Assembly: GCA_965227645.1 (NCBI GenBank)
Contig: OZ245773.1
Coordinates: 1,922,001 to 1,986,000 of the forward strand
Source of the DNA: Flavimaribacter sp024343425
GTDB lineage: Bacteria; Pseudomonadota; Alphaproteobacteria; Rhizobiales; Rhizobiaceae
Length of the DNA stretch: 64,000 nt
Direction: 5' to 3'
The translations under genes were made by a program, and so were the position numbers. The notes beneath the pieces were generated by a model. That model worked only from the letters and a program-made list of their open reading frames with translations. It had not been told where the DNA came from and did not search any database. Of this stretch, positions 26,505 to 35,054 are shown piece after piece (the stretch's first letter is position 1; the number at the start of each line of letters is the position of its first letter).

Positions 26505-27392
26505 ATGATATCAAATGCTGTGAAAACACAACAAGACGATGAAACCCATGGCGACAAACGCGATGTCGCGGAGATTTTCCGTGACCGCATGGCGCTTCTG
26601 CTGGCGCAAAAGGGTTTCAATCTCAGCCAGTTCGCCAAGTCGATCGGCATCGATCGCTCCGCGCTGAGCCAGTTTCTGGCGCCGGGCTCGACCCGTCTGC
26701 CCAGGGCCGAAACGCTGTGCGCGATAGCCCGCACCTGCGGCGTTTCGCTTGACTGGCTGATGGGGTTGATTGCGCGGGATTCACTCGACAGCGAAAACGT
26801 CGAAATGCTCGAAATCCAGCGCGTCAATCAGGAATCGGGGCGGCAAATCCTTTCCGTCTGGCACAAGGAGGCCATGGGCTACAAGATTCGCTACGTCCCT
26901 AGCGAACTGCCGGATCTGCTCAGAACCGAGGCCGTGCGCAAATTCGAATTCAACCTCAAGAATCCGGACGAGCGGGAATCGCGCGAGCAGCAAGCGAAGG
27001 ACCAGTTGACCTATTCTCGTCTTCCGGAAACCGACATGGAAGTCTGTATGCCGGTCCAGCGGCTCGAGCAGTTTGCGAGCGGGCAGGGCATGTGGAACGG
27101 CCTGAGCGTGGAGATCCGGCGCGAACAGCTCATGCACATGGTCACGCTCATCGACGAGCTCTATCCGACGTTTCGTCTGTTCCTCTATGACGGCCGGGAA
27201 ATCTATTCGGCGCCTTACACGCTGTTCGGGCCGCTACGCGCGGCGCTCTATGTCGGCGACATGTTTCTGGTCGTCAATTCAAAAGACCACATTCGCGCAC
27301 TCACCTCGCATTTCGACCACCTGATCCGCATGGCCCGCTTCGGCCCGGATCGCGTCGCCGGCAAGATTGTGGGACTGGCCAAGACGCTTTGA
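26505..27392 (+). CDS. XRE-family helix-turn-helix transcriptional regulator
   Basis: 295 residues. The N-terminal HTH lies at about residues 28-85 (ALLLAQKGFNLSQFAKSIGI, then RSALSQFLAPG and LCAIARTCGVSLDWLMG), in the Cro/C1 form. The C-terminal 200 residues form an unassigned domain ending GPDRVAGKIVGLAKTL. The divergent desaturase is its most likely target. The start is uncertain: ATG at 26505 or a GTG at 26520. The stop is followed at once by a 6-bp hairpin shared with the end of the convergent channel gene. Confidence 0.88.
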   Translation: MISNAVKTQQDDETHGDKRDVAEIFRDRMALLLAQKGFNLSQFAKSIGIDRSALSQFLAPGSTRLPRAETLCAIARTCGVSLDWLMGLIARDSLDSENVEMLEIQRVNQESGRQILSVWHKEAMGYKIRYVPSELPDLLRTEAVRKFEFNLKNPDERESREQQAKDQLTYSRLPETDMEVCMPVQRLEQFASGQGMWNGLSVEIRREQLMHMVTLIDELYPTFRLFLYDGREIYSAPYTLFGPLRAALYVGDMFLVVNSKDHIRALTSHFDHLIRMARFGPDRVAGKIVGLAKTL

Positions 27393-27401
27393 CGCGACGG
27401 C

Positions 27402-27863
27402 CTAGTCGCGGAGGTGATGCTGCACTCTGCGAACATGCCGCAAGGTATCCGTGATCATTGCCGTCATCAGGCCGAACATCAGGAAGCCGTTTGCGCCTGT
27501 CATGCCCCCCAGCAGCCGCAGGTCTTGAGGAACAACAATATCGCCAAGGCCAAGCGTCGTATAGGCGACCAGGGAATAATAGACCGCTTCTTCCAGCGTA
27601 CTGAAAACCGACATCTGCTGGAAAATAATCGCCCATAACCAGACCCCGAACGTTGTCATTCCCATTGTTGAAATTGCGACCAGCGAGACAACAACGAATG
27701 ACTTGATGTGCTGGTTGGGACCACGAAGCCACGGCTCCATTCTCAGAAGCAATTCATTAAGAGCCGACCACATGAACGCGCCTCCCAGCAAAGACACCAG
27801 TGTGATGACCGTTCCAAGCATCAATTGGCTCAACACGAGGTAACCATCCTTTCGCTGATGCAA
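27402..27863 (-). CDS. Two-transmembrane potassium channel-like protein (Ion_trans_2)
   Basis: 153 residues. An N-terminal helix (LMLGTVITLVSLLGGAFMW), a second segment (FVVVSLVAISTMGMTTFGVW), a pore region EAVYYSLVAYTTLGLGDIVV and a C-terminal helix GANGFLMFGLMTAMITDTL are visible. The selectivity-filter position reads TTLGLGD instead of the canonical TVGYGD; similar TLG(F/L/Y)GD variants occur in small bacterial ion-channel proteins. No RCK regulatory domain is present. Selectivity for K+ is therefore probable but not proven. It lies near ectoine and Kbp genes. Confidence 0.82.
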   Translation of the reverse strand: MHQRKDGYLVLSQLMLGTVITLVSLLGGAFMWSALNELLLRMEPWLRGPNQHIKSFVVVSLVAISTMGMTTFGVWLWAIIFQQMSVFSTLEEAVYYSLVAYTTLGLGDIVVPQDLRLLGGMTGANGFLMFGLMTAMITDTLRHVRRVQHHLRD

Positions 27864-28075
27864 CGCAACGCCTCAGAAGAAACTGTATCAATCAGTTCGT
27901 ATCGAGGTCGAGTTCTGGTCGATACGAGCGAATGACTGCAGTTGCACTGATACTCCCAAAGTCGGATTCTTAATTTTCTTTGCCATCTCCGTCAAAGGAG
28001 CGCGTCGCATATGGAATTGCGGCGGACCGAAAGTTGGGGCTAGATGGGGCCTTGATCAAAAAGGATGGATGACCC

Positions 28076-29266
28076 GTGACCGGAAACACCGACAAGCAAC
28101 TGCCTTTCTCCCTTGACGAATACGCCGTGCGCCTTGGAAGGGTTCGCAAGGCGATGGAAGAGGCGGGCATAGAGTTGCTTGTCGTCACCGATCCCTCCAA
28201 CATGGCGTGGCTGACAGCCTATGACGGGTGGTCCTTCTACGTCCATCAATGCGTGCTGGTCACCCTTGACGATGACCCGATCTGGTTTGGTCGTCTGCAG
28301 GATGGCAATGGCGCAAAGCGCACCGTCTACATGGATGACGCGCACATCCTGTCCTACCCCGATCACTATGTGCAGTCTCCGGTTCGTCACCCGATGGACG
28401 TGCTGTCGCAGATCATCACCGACAGGGGCTGGTCGAGCCTGGTGATCGGCGTCGAGATGGACAATTTTTACTTCTCTGCAGCCGCCTTCGCCGCCCTGTT
28501 GAAAGGCCTGCCGAATGCGGATTTCAAGGATGCGACAGGCCTCGTCAACTGGCAGCGCGCAGTCAAGTCCGAGCGGGAACTCGACTACATGCGCATCGCC
28601 GGCCGCATCGTCGAAAAGATGCACCAGCGCATATGGGATACGGTCAAGCCGGGTATACGCAAATGCGATCTGGTGGCGGAGATCTATGATGCGTCCATTC
28701 GCGGCGTCGGCGAATTCGGCGGCGACTATCCAGCCATCGTTCCGCTTCTGCCGTCGGGCGAGGACGCGGCCGCTCCGCATCTGACATGGGACGACAAGCC
28801 TATGCGGACGGGAGAGGGCACCTTCTTCGAAATCGCCGGCTGTTACCGCCGCTATCACTGCCCGCTTTCCCGAACTGTGTTTCTTGGCAAGCCGACCCAG
28901 ACCTTCCTCGATGCCGAAAAGGCGGTTCAGGAAGGGCTTGCAGCCGGTCTCGAAATGGCGAAGCCCGGCAATCTCGCCGAAGATGTCGTCAACGCCTACT
29001 TCGCCATCCTGAAGAAATACGGGATCGTGAAGGATAATCGCAGCGGCTATCCGATCGGTATTTCCTATCCGCCGGATTGGGGCGAGCGCACCTACAGCCT
29101 GCGTCCGGGCGACAAGACCGTGCTCCAGGAGAGCATGACCTTCCATTTCATGACAGGGCTGTGGATGGATGATTGGGGCTTCGAGATTACAGAGAGCGTC
29201 GCAATCACGGATGGCGATCCGGAGTGTCTCGCCGATCTGCCGCGAGAGCTGGTCGTGAGAGACTAG
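28076..29266 (+). CDS. doeA: Ectoine hydrolase (DoeA/EutD), M24 peptidase family
   Basis: Opens the ectoine ring to N-acetyl-2,4-diaminobutanoate, the first step of ectoine breakdown. The 396-residue length matches DoeA (about 399). The family's fingerprint NMAWLTAYDGWSFYVHQC is present near residue 42, with the C-terminal pita-bread fold (GDYPAIVPLLPSG, HLTWDDKP, GTFFEIAGCYRRYHCPLS). I recognise the sequence as DoeA rather than a generic Xaa-Pro peptidase. The start codon is GTG at 28076. An ArgE-like deacetylase follows after 2 bases; the usual doeB partner is not in the window. Confidence 0.88.
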   Translation: MTGNTDKQLPFSLDEYAVRLGRVRKAMEEAGIELLVVTDPSNMAWLTAYDGWSFYVHQCVLVTLDDDPIWFGRLQDGNGAKRTVYMDDAHILSYPDHYVQSPVRHPMDVLSQIITDRGWSSLVIGVEMDNFYFSAAAFAALLKGLPNADFKDATGLVNWQRAVKSERELDYMRIAGRIVEKMHQRIWDTVKPGIRKCDLVAEIYDASIRGVGEFGGDYPAIVPLLPSGEDAAAPHLTWDDKPMRTGEGTFFEIAGCYRRYHCPLSRTVFLGKPTQTFLDAEKAVQEGLAAGLEMAKPGNLAEDVVNAYFAILKKYGIVKDNRSGYPIGISYPPDWGERTYSLRPGDKTVLQESMTFHFMTGLWMDDWGFEITESVAITDGDPECLADLPRELVVRD

Positions 29267-29268
29267 AA

Positions 29269-30441
29269 ATGCAGGCTGCCGATCTCTCCCTGGACGTGGC
29301 CGAAGCACTGCAGCGCGCGGTCGATATCCTCGATCAACTGGTGCGCTTTCCAACCCTGTCGGGCGAATCCAATCTCGATATGATTGCTTTCGTCACCCGG
29401 TATCTGGCCGATCATGGCGTCGTGTCGTCCATCTCGCATGACGAATCCGGACTGCGCGCCAATCTTTACGCCACGATCGGACCGGAGATCGACGGAGGCG
29501 TGCTCCTCAACGGCCACACCGACGTCGTGCCCGTCGAAGGTCAGGAATGGTCGAGCGACCCCTTTGAACTGCGTATCGTCGATGATCGTCTTTACGGGCG
29601 CGGCAGCGTCGACATGAAGGGGTTCCTGGCCTGCATGCTCGCCATGACGCCGGAATTCAAGGCGATGCCGCTTGCCAGGCCTGTGCATCTTTCGATGTGC
29701 TATGACGAGGAAAATGGCGGCTTCGGCGCGCCGGTGCTCGCGGGCGATATCGTGTCCAAACCCTGGCGCCCCTCCGTCGCCATCGTTGGCGAACCCACGG
29801 AGATGCACATGGTCGGGGCGCACAAGGGCGGGCTCGAACTCCGCACCGAGGTCACCGGGTTCGCCGCCCATGCCTGCGATCCCTCCAAGGGCGTGAACGC
29901 CATCATGATCGCGGCAGACATGATCGCCCATCTGCGGAAACTGGCGCATGATCTTTCAGGGCGGATCGATTCCGAAAGTCCATGCGATCCGCCGCATGTC
30001 ACCATCAATGTCGGCACGGTTCATGGCGGCGCCGCCCGGAATGTTGTGGCCGGCGATTGCGCCTTCGATTGGGAAATTCGCCCGACGCGCAGCGGCCAGG
30101 CGGAGACGTTGCTGGAAGAGATCAACGACCATTTCACTACGAGTTTGACGCCGGTCGGCGCTTCCTTCCAGACAACGGTTGAAGCCGTCGTGCCACCGCT
30201 GATGTATGACCCTCAGTCGGCGGCAGCCCAGCTGGTGGGAAAACTGACGGGCATGAATTCCGTCGGAGCAGTGTCTTTCGGAACCGACGCCGGGCACTTT
30301 CAGGCCAATGGCATGTCGACAATCGTCTTCGGTCCGGGCTCCATCGATCAGGCGCACAAGCCGGACGAGTTCATCGAACTCGAACAGATCAGGCAATGTC
30401 TGCGGTTTCTGCACAAGCTGGGCGGTGAACTGTCCGCCTGA
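29269..30441 (+). CDS. M20-family deacetylase, ArgE-like (possible N-acetyl-diaminobutanoate deacetylase)
   Basis: 390 residues of the acetylornithine deacetylase type. Metal-site motifs are LLNGHTDVVPVEG (first His/Asp), YGRGSVDMKGFLA (bridging Asp), YDEENGGFGA (catalytic Glu pair) and the late GTDAGHFQANG; the dimerisation domain carries GLELRTEVTGFAAHACDP. It starts 2 bases after doeA and is surely co-transcribed with it. The DoeA product is N-alpha- or N-gamma-acetyl-diaminobutanoate, a one-carbon-shorter homologue of acetylornithine, so this protein may stand in for DoeB. That substitution is inference. Confidence 0.87.
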   Translation: MQAADLSLDVAEALQRAVDILDQLVRFPTLSGESNLDMIAFVTRYLADHGVVSSISHDESGLRANLYATIGPEIDGGVLLNGHTDVVPVEGQEWSSDPFELRIVDDRLYGRGSVDMKGFLACMLAMTPEFKAMPLARPVHLSMCYDEENGGFGAPVLAGDIVSKPWRPSVAIVGEPTEMHMVGAHKGGLELRTEVTGFAAHACDPSKGVNAIMIAADMIAHLRKLAHDLSGRIDSESPCDPPHVTINVGTVHGGAARNVVAGDCAFDWEIRPTRSGQAETLLEEINDHFTTSLTPVGASFQTTVEAVVPPLMYDPQSAAAQLVGKLTGMNSVGAVSFGTDAGHFQANGMSTIVFGPGSIDQAHKPDEFIELEQIRQCLRFLHKLGGELSA

Positions 30442-30506
30442 GCGGCCATCATTCGACCAAATTGCTTTGAGACCTTGATCCCGTTGTCGAAAGACCGGAA
30501 TGGGCA

Positions 30507-31241
30507 ATGGGCGGCTCGGTGTTATCCGGAATTATTGCGGAAAGATCTCTCAGGGGGCCAGTCGATCAGTCAGGCTCGCCTGCGACGGGGGTCGTGGCGT
30601 CCGTTTTCGTCCACGCCCTCTTTTTCCTTCTCGTTCTTATGTTGCTGCCTCTTCCCAAACCATTGAGCCCTCTGATTCCCGACACCGTTCGGGTGACGGT
30701 TGTCTCCAGGCTTCCCGCACTTCAGCAGCAACCGCCAAAAGAGGCGCCGCCAGAGGCTGCGCCTTCGCGTCCGCCAAAGCTGGTTTCAATCAATCCCGAA
30801 CGGCTTCGGCCGCGCCCGCCGGAGACCCCGGCTCGGAAGGCGCCGGAGGAAGACAAAATGGTGCGCGCGACGCAGATTTTCGCCGGCGCGGTGCTCGCGA
30901 CGCCGGAAGCCCGCCAGGCGCGGATGGCCTTGCCGACGCTTGTTGACGAAGACCGAAAGCTTCAACTCTGCGGGCTGGAAGCGATGGAGCAGATCCATGT
31001 CTGGGACAACACGTTCCAGCCCGAGAGGCTTGTCGCCTACGCAATGGAGGACGCCAGGATCAGTGGAACCAGCGTGATCGCCGACGGCGCGGCCTTCCGC
31101 AGCCGTAGCCGCTGGTACAATCTGCAATTTCGCTGCGAGGTGACGCCGGACATGCGCGACGTCGTCGCGTTCGAGTTTGCGGTCGGCGAGCCGATTCCCT
31201 ACGAGGACTGGCTGTCACACAATCTGGCGGCTATTCACTGA
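30507..31241 (+). CDS. DUF930 domain protein with TonB-like N-terminus
   Basis: 244 residues. One hydrophobic segment (residues about 28-48, VVASVFVHALFFLLVLMLL) is followed by a proline-rich stretch (about 66-115) as in TonB/TolA linkers. The C-terminal half has the DUF930 pattern: QARMALPTLVDEDRKLQLCG, ERLVAYAMEDA and WYNLQFRCEVTPD, with two cysteines that could pair in the periplasm. The function of DUF930 is unknown. It lies 65 bases after the deacetylase gene and may be a separate unit. Confidence 0.78.
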   Translation: MGGSVLSGIIAERSLRGPVDQSGSPATGVVASVFVHALFFLLVLMLLPLPKPLSPLIPDTVRVTVVSRLPALQQQPPKEAPPEAAPSRPPKLVSINPERLRPRPPETPARKAPEEDKMVRATQIFAGAVLATPEARQARMALPTLVDEDRKLQLCGLEAMEQIHVWDNTFQPERLVAYAMEDARISGTSVIADGAAFRSRSRWYNLQFRCEVTPDMRDVVAFEFAVGEPIPYEDWLSHNLAAIH

Positions 31242-31284
31242 TGTAAAGAATCAGGAATAGCCCACCAAATCTGCAAATAAAGGA

Positions 31285-31716
31285 TCAACTTAGCGGCGGG
31301 ATCCGAAGCACCTGGCCCGGATAGATCTTGTCCGGATCGGACAGCATCGGCTTGTTGGCCTCAAAAATCGCATTGTATTTCGTTCCGTCGCCATAGGCCT
31401 TCTTGGCCACCGCCCAGAGCGTATCGCCCTTTTCGACAGTGTGGAAGGTTGAACCGTCAGCCGTGTCGTCCGTCTCGATATTTTCCTCGACCTTGGCGAT
31501 GCCCTCGATGTTTCCGGCGGCGAGGATAAGCTTTTCCTTCACTTCCTGCGACGGCGCCTTGCCGTTGATGACGACCTTGTCGCCCTCTACCTTCACGTCG
31601 AGATCGTCTTTCAGGCCCAGCATTCCGGCTTCCTTTGCGATGGCCTCGGAGGCGTCGTCATCGTCCGAGCCCCAGAGCTTCTTGCCAGCGTCTTTCACGA
31701 AATCGAATATTCCCAT
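31285..31716 (-). CDS. kbp: Potassium-binding protein Kbp (YgaU), BON plus LysM domains
   Basis: 143 residues, like E. coli Kbp (149). It begins MGIFDFVKDAGKKLWG, almost the E. coli opening. A BON domain (about residues 30-85, KDDLDVKVEGDKVVINGKA) is followed by a LysM domain (about 93-142) ending in NKPMLSDPDKIYPGQVLRIP. Kbp is a cytoplasmic K+ sensor that changes shape on binding K+. No signal peptide is present, which agrees. It is divergent from exoD. Confidence 0.9.
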   Translation of the reverse strand: MGIFDFVKDAGKKLWGSDDDDASEAIAKEAGMLGLKDDLDVKVEGDKVVINGKAPSQEVKEKLILAAGNIEGIAKVEENIETDDTADGSTFHTVEKGDTLWAVAKKAYGDGTKYNAIFEANKPMLSDPDKIYPGQVLRIPPLS

Positions 31717-31913
31717 GATTTTTTCCTCTCCTGGAGCCGATTAATCTCTTATGGGGATATTACTATCTGAAAACTATGGAATTTTGACAAGTAAATCAGT
31801 GTAAATAGCAAGCATTCTGTGTTCCATTATTCGTTTTTTAAGAGTCGGACAACATTCGAATTGCGAACTTCAATGATTTCGGAACCTGCGCGTTGCGAGA
31901 CGGTTTATGTTGA

Positions 31914-32543
31914 ATGCGCACAAACAGCATGAACCCCGACATGACCCGCAAGATGCAAGACAACGCCGTGAGCGAAACTCCGGTGAGCGATCTTCTTGGC
32001 GCGTTGCGAGACAGCAGCGGTTCGGGCGATCAGGTGTCGATCGCCGCCATCGTGGAATCGCTCGGAACCGCATCTCTGTCCGCGGTCATGCTGTTGCCGG
32101 CTCTTGTCGTCGTTACGCCGCTCAGCGGTGTACCCGGCCTTTCATCGGTCTGTGGAGTCCTGATCGCTCTCGTCGCGGCTCAGCGCGTCGTCGGCAAACG
32201 TCACCTCTGGTTGCCGGAATGGCTGTTGTCGCGTCGCATCGAACGGGAAAAGCTCGCCAATACGATCACGTGGCTTGATAAGCCGGCCTACTGGATCGAC
32301 AGGCTGACGCGGCGACGATTATCGCCACTGGTCCACAAACCGTTTTCGACACTGATGGCGCTGATTTGCGTGGCGTGTGGTCTTGCGATGCCCGTTCTCG
32401 AGCTTGTGCCTTTCAGTTCGTCGATACTTGGAAGCGCCGTCAGTCTGGCGGCGATAGCATTGGTGGCGAAAGACGGAGCGGTCGGCCTCCTGGCCTTGCT
32501 CATCATGGTTGGTCTCGCGGTCGTAACCGCCAATGTGCTGTAA
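31914..32543 (+). CDS. exoD: ExoD-family membrane protein
   Basis: 209 residues. The cytoplasmic start (PVSDLLGALRDSSG) is followed by several hydrophobic segments (AVMLLPALVVVTPLSGVPG, the loop RHLWLPEWLLSRRI, then C-terminal helices LMALICVACGLAMPVLELVP and LLALLIMVGLAVVTANVL). The PLSGVPG and WLPEWL motifs are typical of ExoD, named from rhizobial exopolysaccharide mutants; its biochemical role is unsettled. The start may be 31914 or the ATG at 31929; neither has a strong ribosome binding site. Confidence 0.85.
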   Translation: MRTNSMNPDMTRKMQDNAVSETPVSDLLGALRDSSGSGDQVSIAAIVESLGTASLSAVMLLPALVVVTPLSGVPGLSSVCGVLIALVAAQRVVGKRHLWLPEWLLSRRIEREKLANTITWLDKPAYWIDRLTRRRLSPLVHKPFSTLMALICVACGLAMPVLELVPFSSSILGSAVSLAAIALVAKDGAVGLLALLIMVGLAVVTANVL

Positions 32544-32545
32544 GA

Positions 32546-32590
32546 CGGAAGCGGCCATCGGTCATCCGCTTCCGCCGGTCGAGGTGTTTT
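32546..32590 (+). terminator. Probable terminator after exoD
   Basis: Perfect 9-bp stem (CGGAAGCGG at 32546, CCGCTTCCG at 32566) with an 11-base loop. A TTTTT run follows about 10 bases further on, so it is weaker than a standard intrinsic terminator. It sits between convergent genes. Confidence 0.45.
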
Positions 32591-32811
32591 TATTCTGTCC
32601 AGACAAAGCGACGTCTGGCTGATACGCCGAACATGACATCGCCTTTCGCGATGGCGATGTCCCGATAGACATGCGCCGGCATGTCCAGCAGCGCTTCATT
32701 TTCCAAACGACTGCGATTTGCCGCCCGCAGCCTTCCCGGCAGTCCAAAGATGCGATTCCACATCGAACCGCTCCGGCTTTTCTCCGTTCCACGATCGATG
32801 AAAGTAGTCAT
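32590..32811 (-). CDS. Small DUF1127-like (YjiS-like) protein
   Basis: 73 residues. The C-terminal half (LLDMPAHVYRDIAIAKGDV, then arginines) follows the DUF1127 pattern of a short helix pair with R-D-I-G/A in the middle. Some alphaproteobacterial DUF1127 proteins bind RNA or affect phosphate and small-RNA metabolism. ATG at 32811 has AGGGAA directly upstream. The gene is short, so confidence rests mainly on this motif. Confidence 0.6.
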   Translation of the reverse strand: MTTFIDRGTEKSRSGSMWNRIFGLPGRLRAANRSRLENEALLDMPAHVYRDIAIAKGDVMFGVSARRRFVWTE

Positions 32812-32981
32812 TTCCCTGTTTCCTTCCCGCTCAAATGTTGATCGGTAGCCTGCAATCTATGGGAGTTCTGCGCGAGTCTCTGTGAGAAATGATACAGTTC
32901 GGGAAATTGCTGTCACAGCCAGGATTGACCGAATGGTTGGTTAATTTATACTGGCTGAATGGTATCGAACGGGAGGAAATG

Positions 32982-35012
32982 ATGGGACTGATGCAGGTAT
33001 CGAGCTTTGCGGCAGGGCAGTGGATAGCGCCTTCCGGAACGACATCCAAATTGTATTCGGCTGCAAACGGTCAGATCATTGGAGAGGCTGGGTGCGACAG
33101 TCTTGATTTCCAGCAAATGCTGGATTTTGCGCGGGACAGGGGCGGTCCGGCGCTCAGAAAGATGACCTTTCACGATCGCGCGCGCATGCTGAAGGCGCTT
33201 GCGCTTTATCTCAACGAGCGCCGTGACGGGCTCTATGCGCTGTCTCACATGACCGGGGCGACTTTGCCGGACAGTCGCATCGACATCGACGGGGGCATCG
33301 GCACGCTGCTGGTCTATGCGTCCAAAGGCAGGCGTGAAATGCCCGACAATCAGGTCTATGTCGATGGCGAAACCGAAATGCTGTCGCGGGAGGGAACGTT
33401 TCTCGGGCGACATGTCTGCACCCCTTTGACCGGCGCCGCGATCCACATAAACGCATTCAACTTTCCTGTCTGGGGCATGCTCGAAAAGCTGGCGCCCACC
33501 TTGCTCGCCGGGGTTCCGGCAATCGTCAAACCTGCGACGGCCACCTGCTGGCTGACAGAGGCCTGTTTCAAGCTGATGGTCGAGAGCGGCGTGTTGCCGG
33601 AAGGATCGGTACAGTTGATTTCCGGTCGGACGGGCGATCTGCTCGACCGGCTCGACAGCCGGGACATCGTGAGTTTTACGGGATCCGCGGCGACTGCGCT
33701 GTCACTGCAGTCCAAGGACAATATCCTTTCAAACTCCGTTCGGTTCACGGCCGAGCAGGACAGTCTCAATGCCTCGGTGCTTGGAACGGACATCGAGCCC
33801 GGCTCGCCGGATTTTGATATTTTCATCAAGGAAGCTGCGAACGAAATCACCACCAAAGCCGGACAGAAATGCACTGCGATAAGGAGGATCATCGCGCCGG
33901 CGTCACGGGTGGAAGCTGTCGTTGCAGCTTTGTCGAAGCGCCTTGCCGCTGTAACCATCGGCGATCCCTCGCTCAAGGAATCCAGAATGGGAGCGCTCGC
34001 CTCCGCTGCGCAAAAACGCGACACGCTGGAAAACGCCGCGCGGATCGGCGCGGAGTGCGAGCGCGTCTTCGGTGACGAGGAGGCTCCGGAACTGACAGGC
34101 GTCGGGGTCGAGTATGGTTACTACCTCAAACCCATGCTCTTCGTCTGCAATGATCCGGACGCCGCCAAGGCGGTCCATGAGGTCGAAGCCTTTGGTCCCG
34201 TCTCGACCGTCATGGGATATCGCGACGCTGAACACGCCATCGAGTTGGCCAACCGCGGCGGCGGGTCTCTTGTCGCCTCAGTGGTCACGCGCGATCCGCG
34301 GACGGCGCGGGACTTTGTCCTCGGGGCGGGGGCCTCCCACGGGCGGATCTATTTCAACAATGGTGATTCCGCGAAAGAAGCGACAGGCCACGGTTCGCCC
34401 CTGCCGCACATGGTTCATGGCGGCCCGGGCAGGGCCGGCGGCGGCGAGGAGCTTGGCGGCGTGCGTGGGGTCATGCATTACATGCAGCGCACCGCGATCC
34501 AGGCAAGCCCGGACCTGATGACAGGGATCACCGGAAATTGGGTCCGGGGTTCGAAGGAAATCGCCGCGCCGGCGCATCCCTTTACCCGAAGCTTTGGCGA
34601 ACTCCAGATCGGCGAGACCATTCACACCCCGTCGCGGGAAGTCACGCTGGAGGATATCGAGCTCTTTGCGCGATTCACCGGCGATACGTTCTACGCGCAC
34701 ATGGACGAGGCGGCGGCGAAGGCGAACCCGTTCTTTCCCGGCCGCGTCGCGCACGGCTATCTGCTGCTAAGTTTCGCAGCCGGACTTTTTGTGGAGCCGA
34801 ATCCCGGTCCGGTGTTGGCGAATACAGGGTTGAACAGCCTGAGTTTCCAGAAGCCTGTCAGTCCGGGCGATGCAATTTCGGTTCGTCTTACCGTCAAGCG
34901 AAAGACGCCGCGCAATGACGAGTATGGAGAAGTAGCCTGGGATGTCGTGCTGACCAATCAGGACGGCGAGCAGGTGGCCGAGTACGAATTGCTGACAATG
35001 GTTTCCCTCTGA
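32982..35012 (+). CDS. paaZ: PaaZ-like bifunctional oxepin-CoA hydrolase / semialdehyde dehydrogenase
   Basis: 676 residues, the usual PaaZ length. The N-terminal aldehyde dehydrogenase domain has catalytic Cys297 (TTKAGQKCTAIRR) and Glu258 (FTAEQDSLN), matching C295 and E256 of E. coli. The C-terminal MaoC-like hydratase domain (from about residue 535) keeps Asp568 and His573 in FTGDTFYAHMD. The two activities open and oxidise the oxepin-CoA ring in phenylacetate breakdown. The start is ATG at 32982 (GGGAGG 5 bases upstream); 32979 is possible. No other paa gene is in the window. Confidence 0.9.
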   Translation: MGLMQVSSFAAGQWIAPSGTTSKLYSAANGQIIGEAGCDSLDFQQMLDFARDRGGPALRKMTFHDRARMLKALALYLNERRDGLYALSHMTGATLPDSRIDIDGGIGTLLVYASKGRREMPDNQVYVDGETEMLSREGTFLGRHVCTPLTGAAIHINAFNFPVWGMLEKLAPTLLAGVPAIVKPATATCWLTEACFKLMVESGVLPEGSVQLISGRTGDLLDRLDSRDIVSFTGSAATALSLQSKDNILSNSVRFTAEQDSLNASVLGTDIEPGSPDFDIFIKEAANEITTKAGQKCTAIRRIIAPASRVEAVVAALSKRLAAVTIGDPSLKESRMGALASAAQKRDTLENAARIGAECERVFGDEEAPELTGVGVEYGYYLKPMLFVCNDPDAAKAVHEVEAFGPVSTVMGYRDAEHAIELANRGGGSLVASVVTRDPRTARDFVLGAGASHGRIYFNNGDSAKEATGHGSPLPHMVHGGPGRAGGGEELGGVRGVMHYMQRTAIQASPDLMTGITGNWVRGSKEIAAPAHPFTRSFGELQIGETIHTPSREVTLEDIELFARFTGDTFYAHMDEAAAKANPFFPGRVAHGYLLLSFAAGLFVEPNPGPVLANTGLNSLSFQKPVSPGDAISVRLTVKRKTPRNDEYGEVAWDVVLTNQDGEQVAEYELLTMVSL

Positions 35013-35054
35013 ATTTGCGTTGTCAAAGCCGCCGGTGTCGCTGATACTGCCGCG

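Noticed and set aside
27393..27410. Hairpin CGCGAC/GTCGCG between the XRE and channel genes
   Set aside because: The stem is perfect but there is no T-run on either strand, and it overlaps the end of the channel gene. Not called a terminator.
28040..29353. 437-codon open frame on the minus strand
   Set aside because: Antisense to the ectoine hydrolase gene; no motif and no ribosome binding site.
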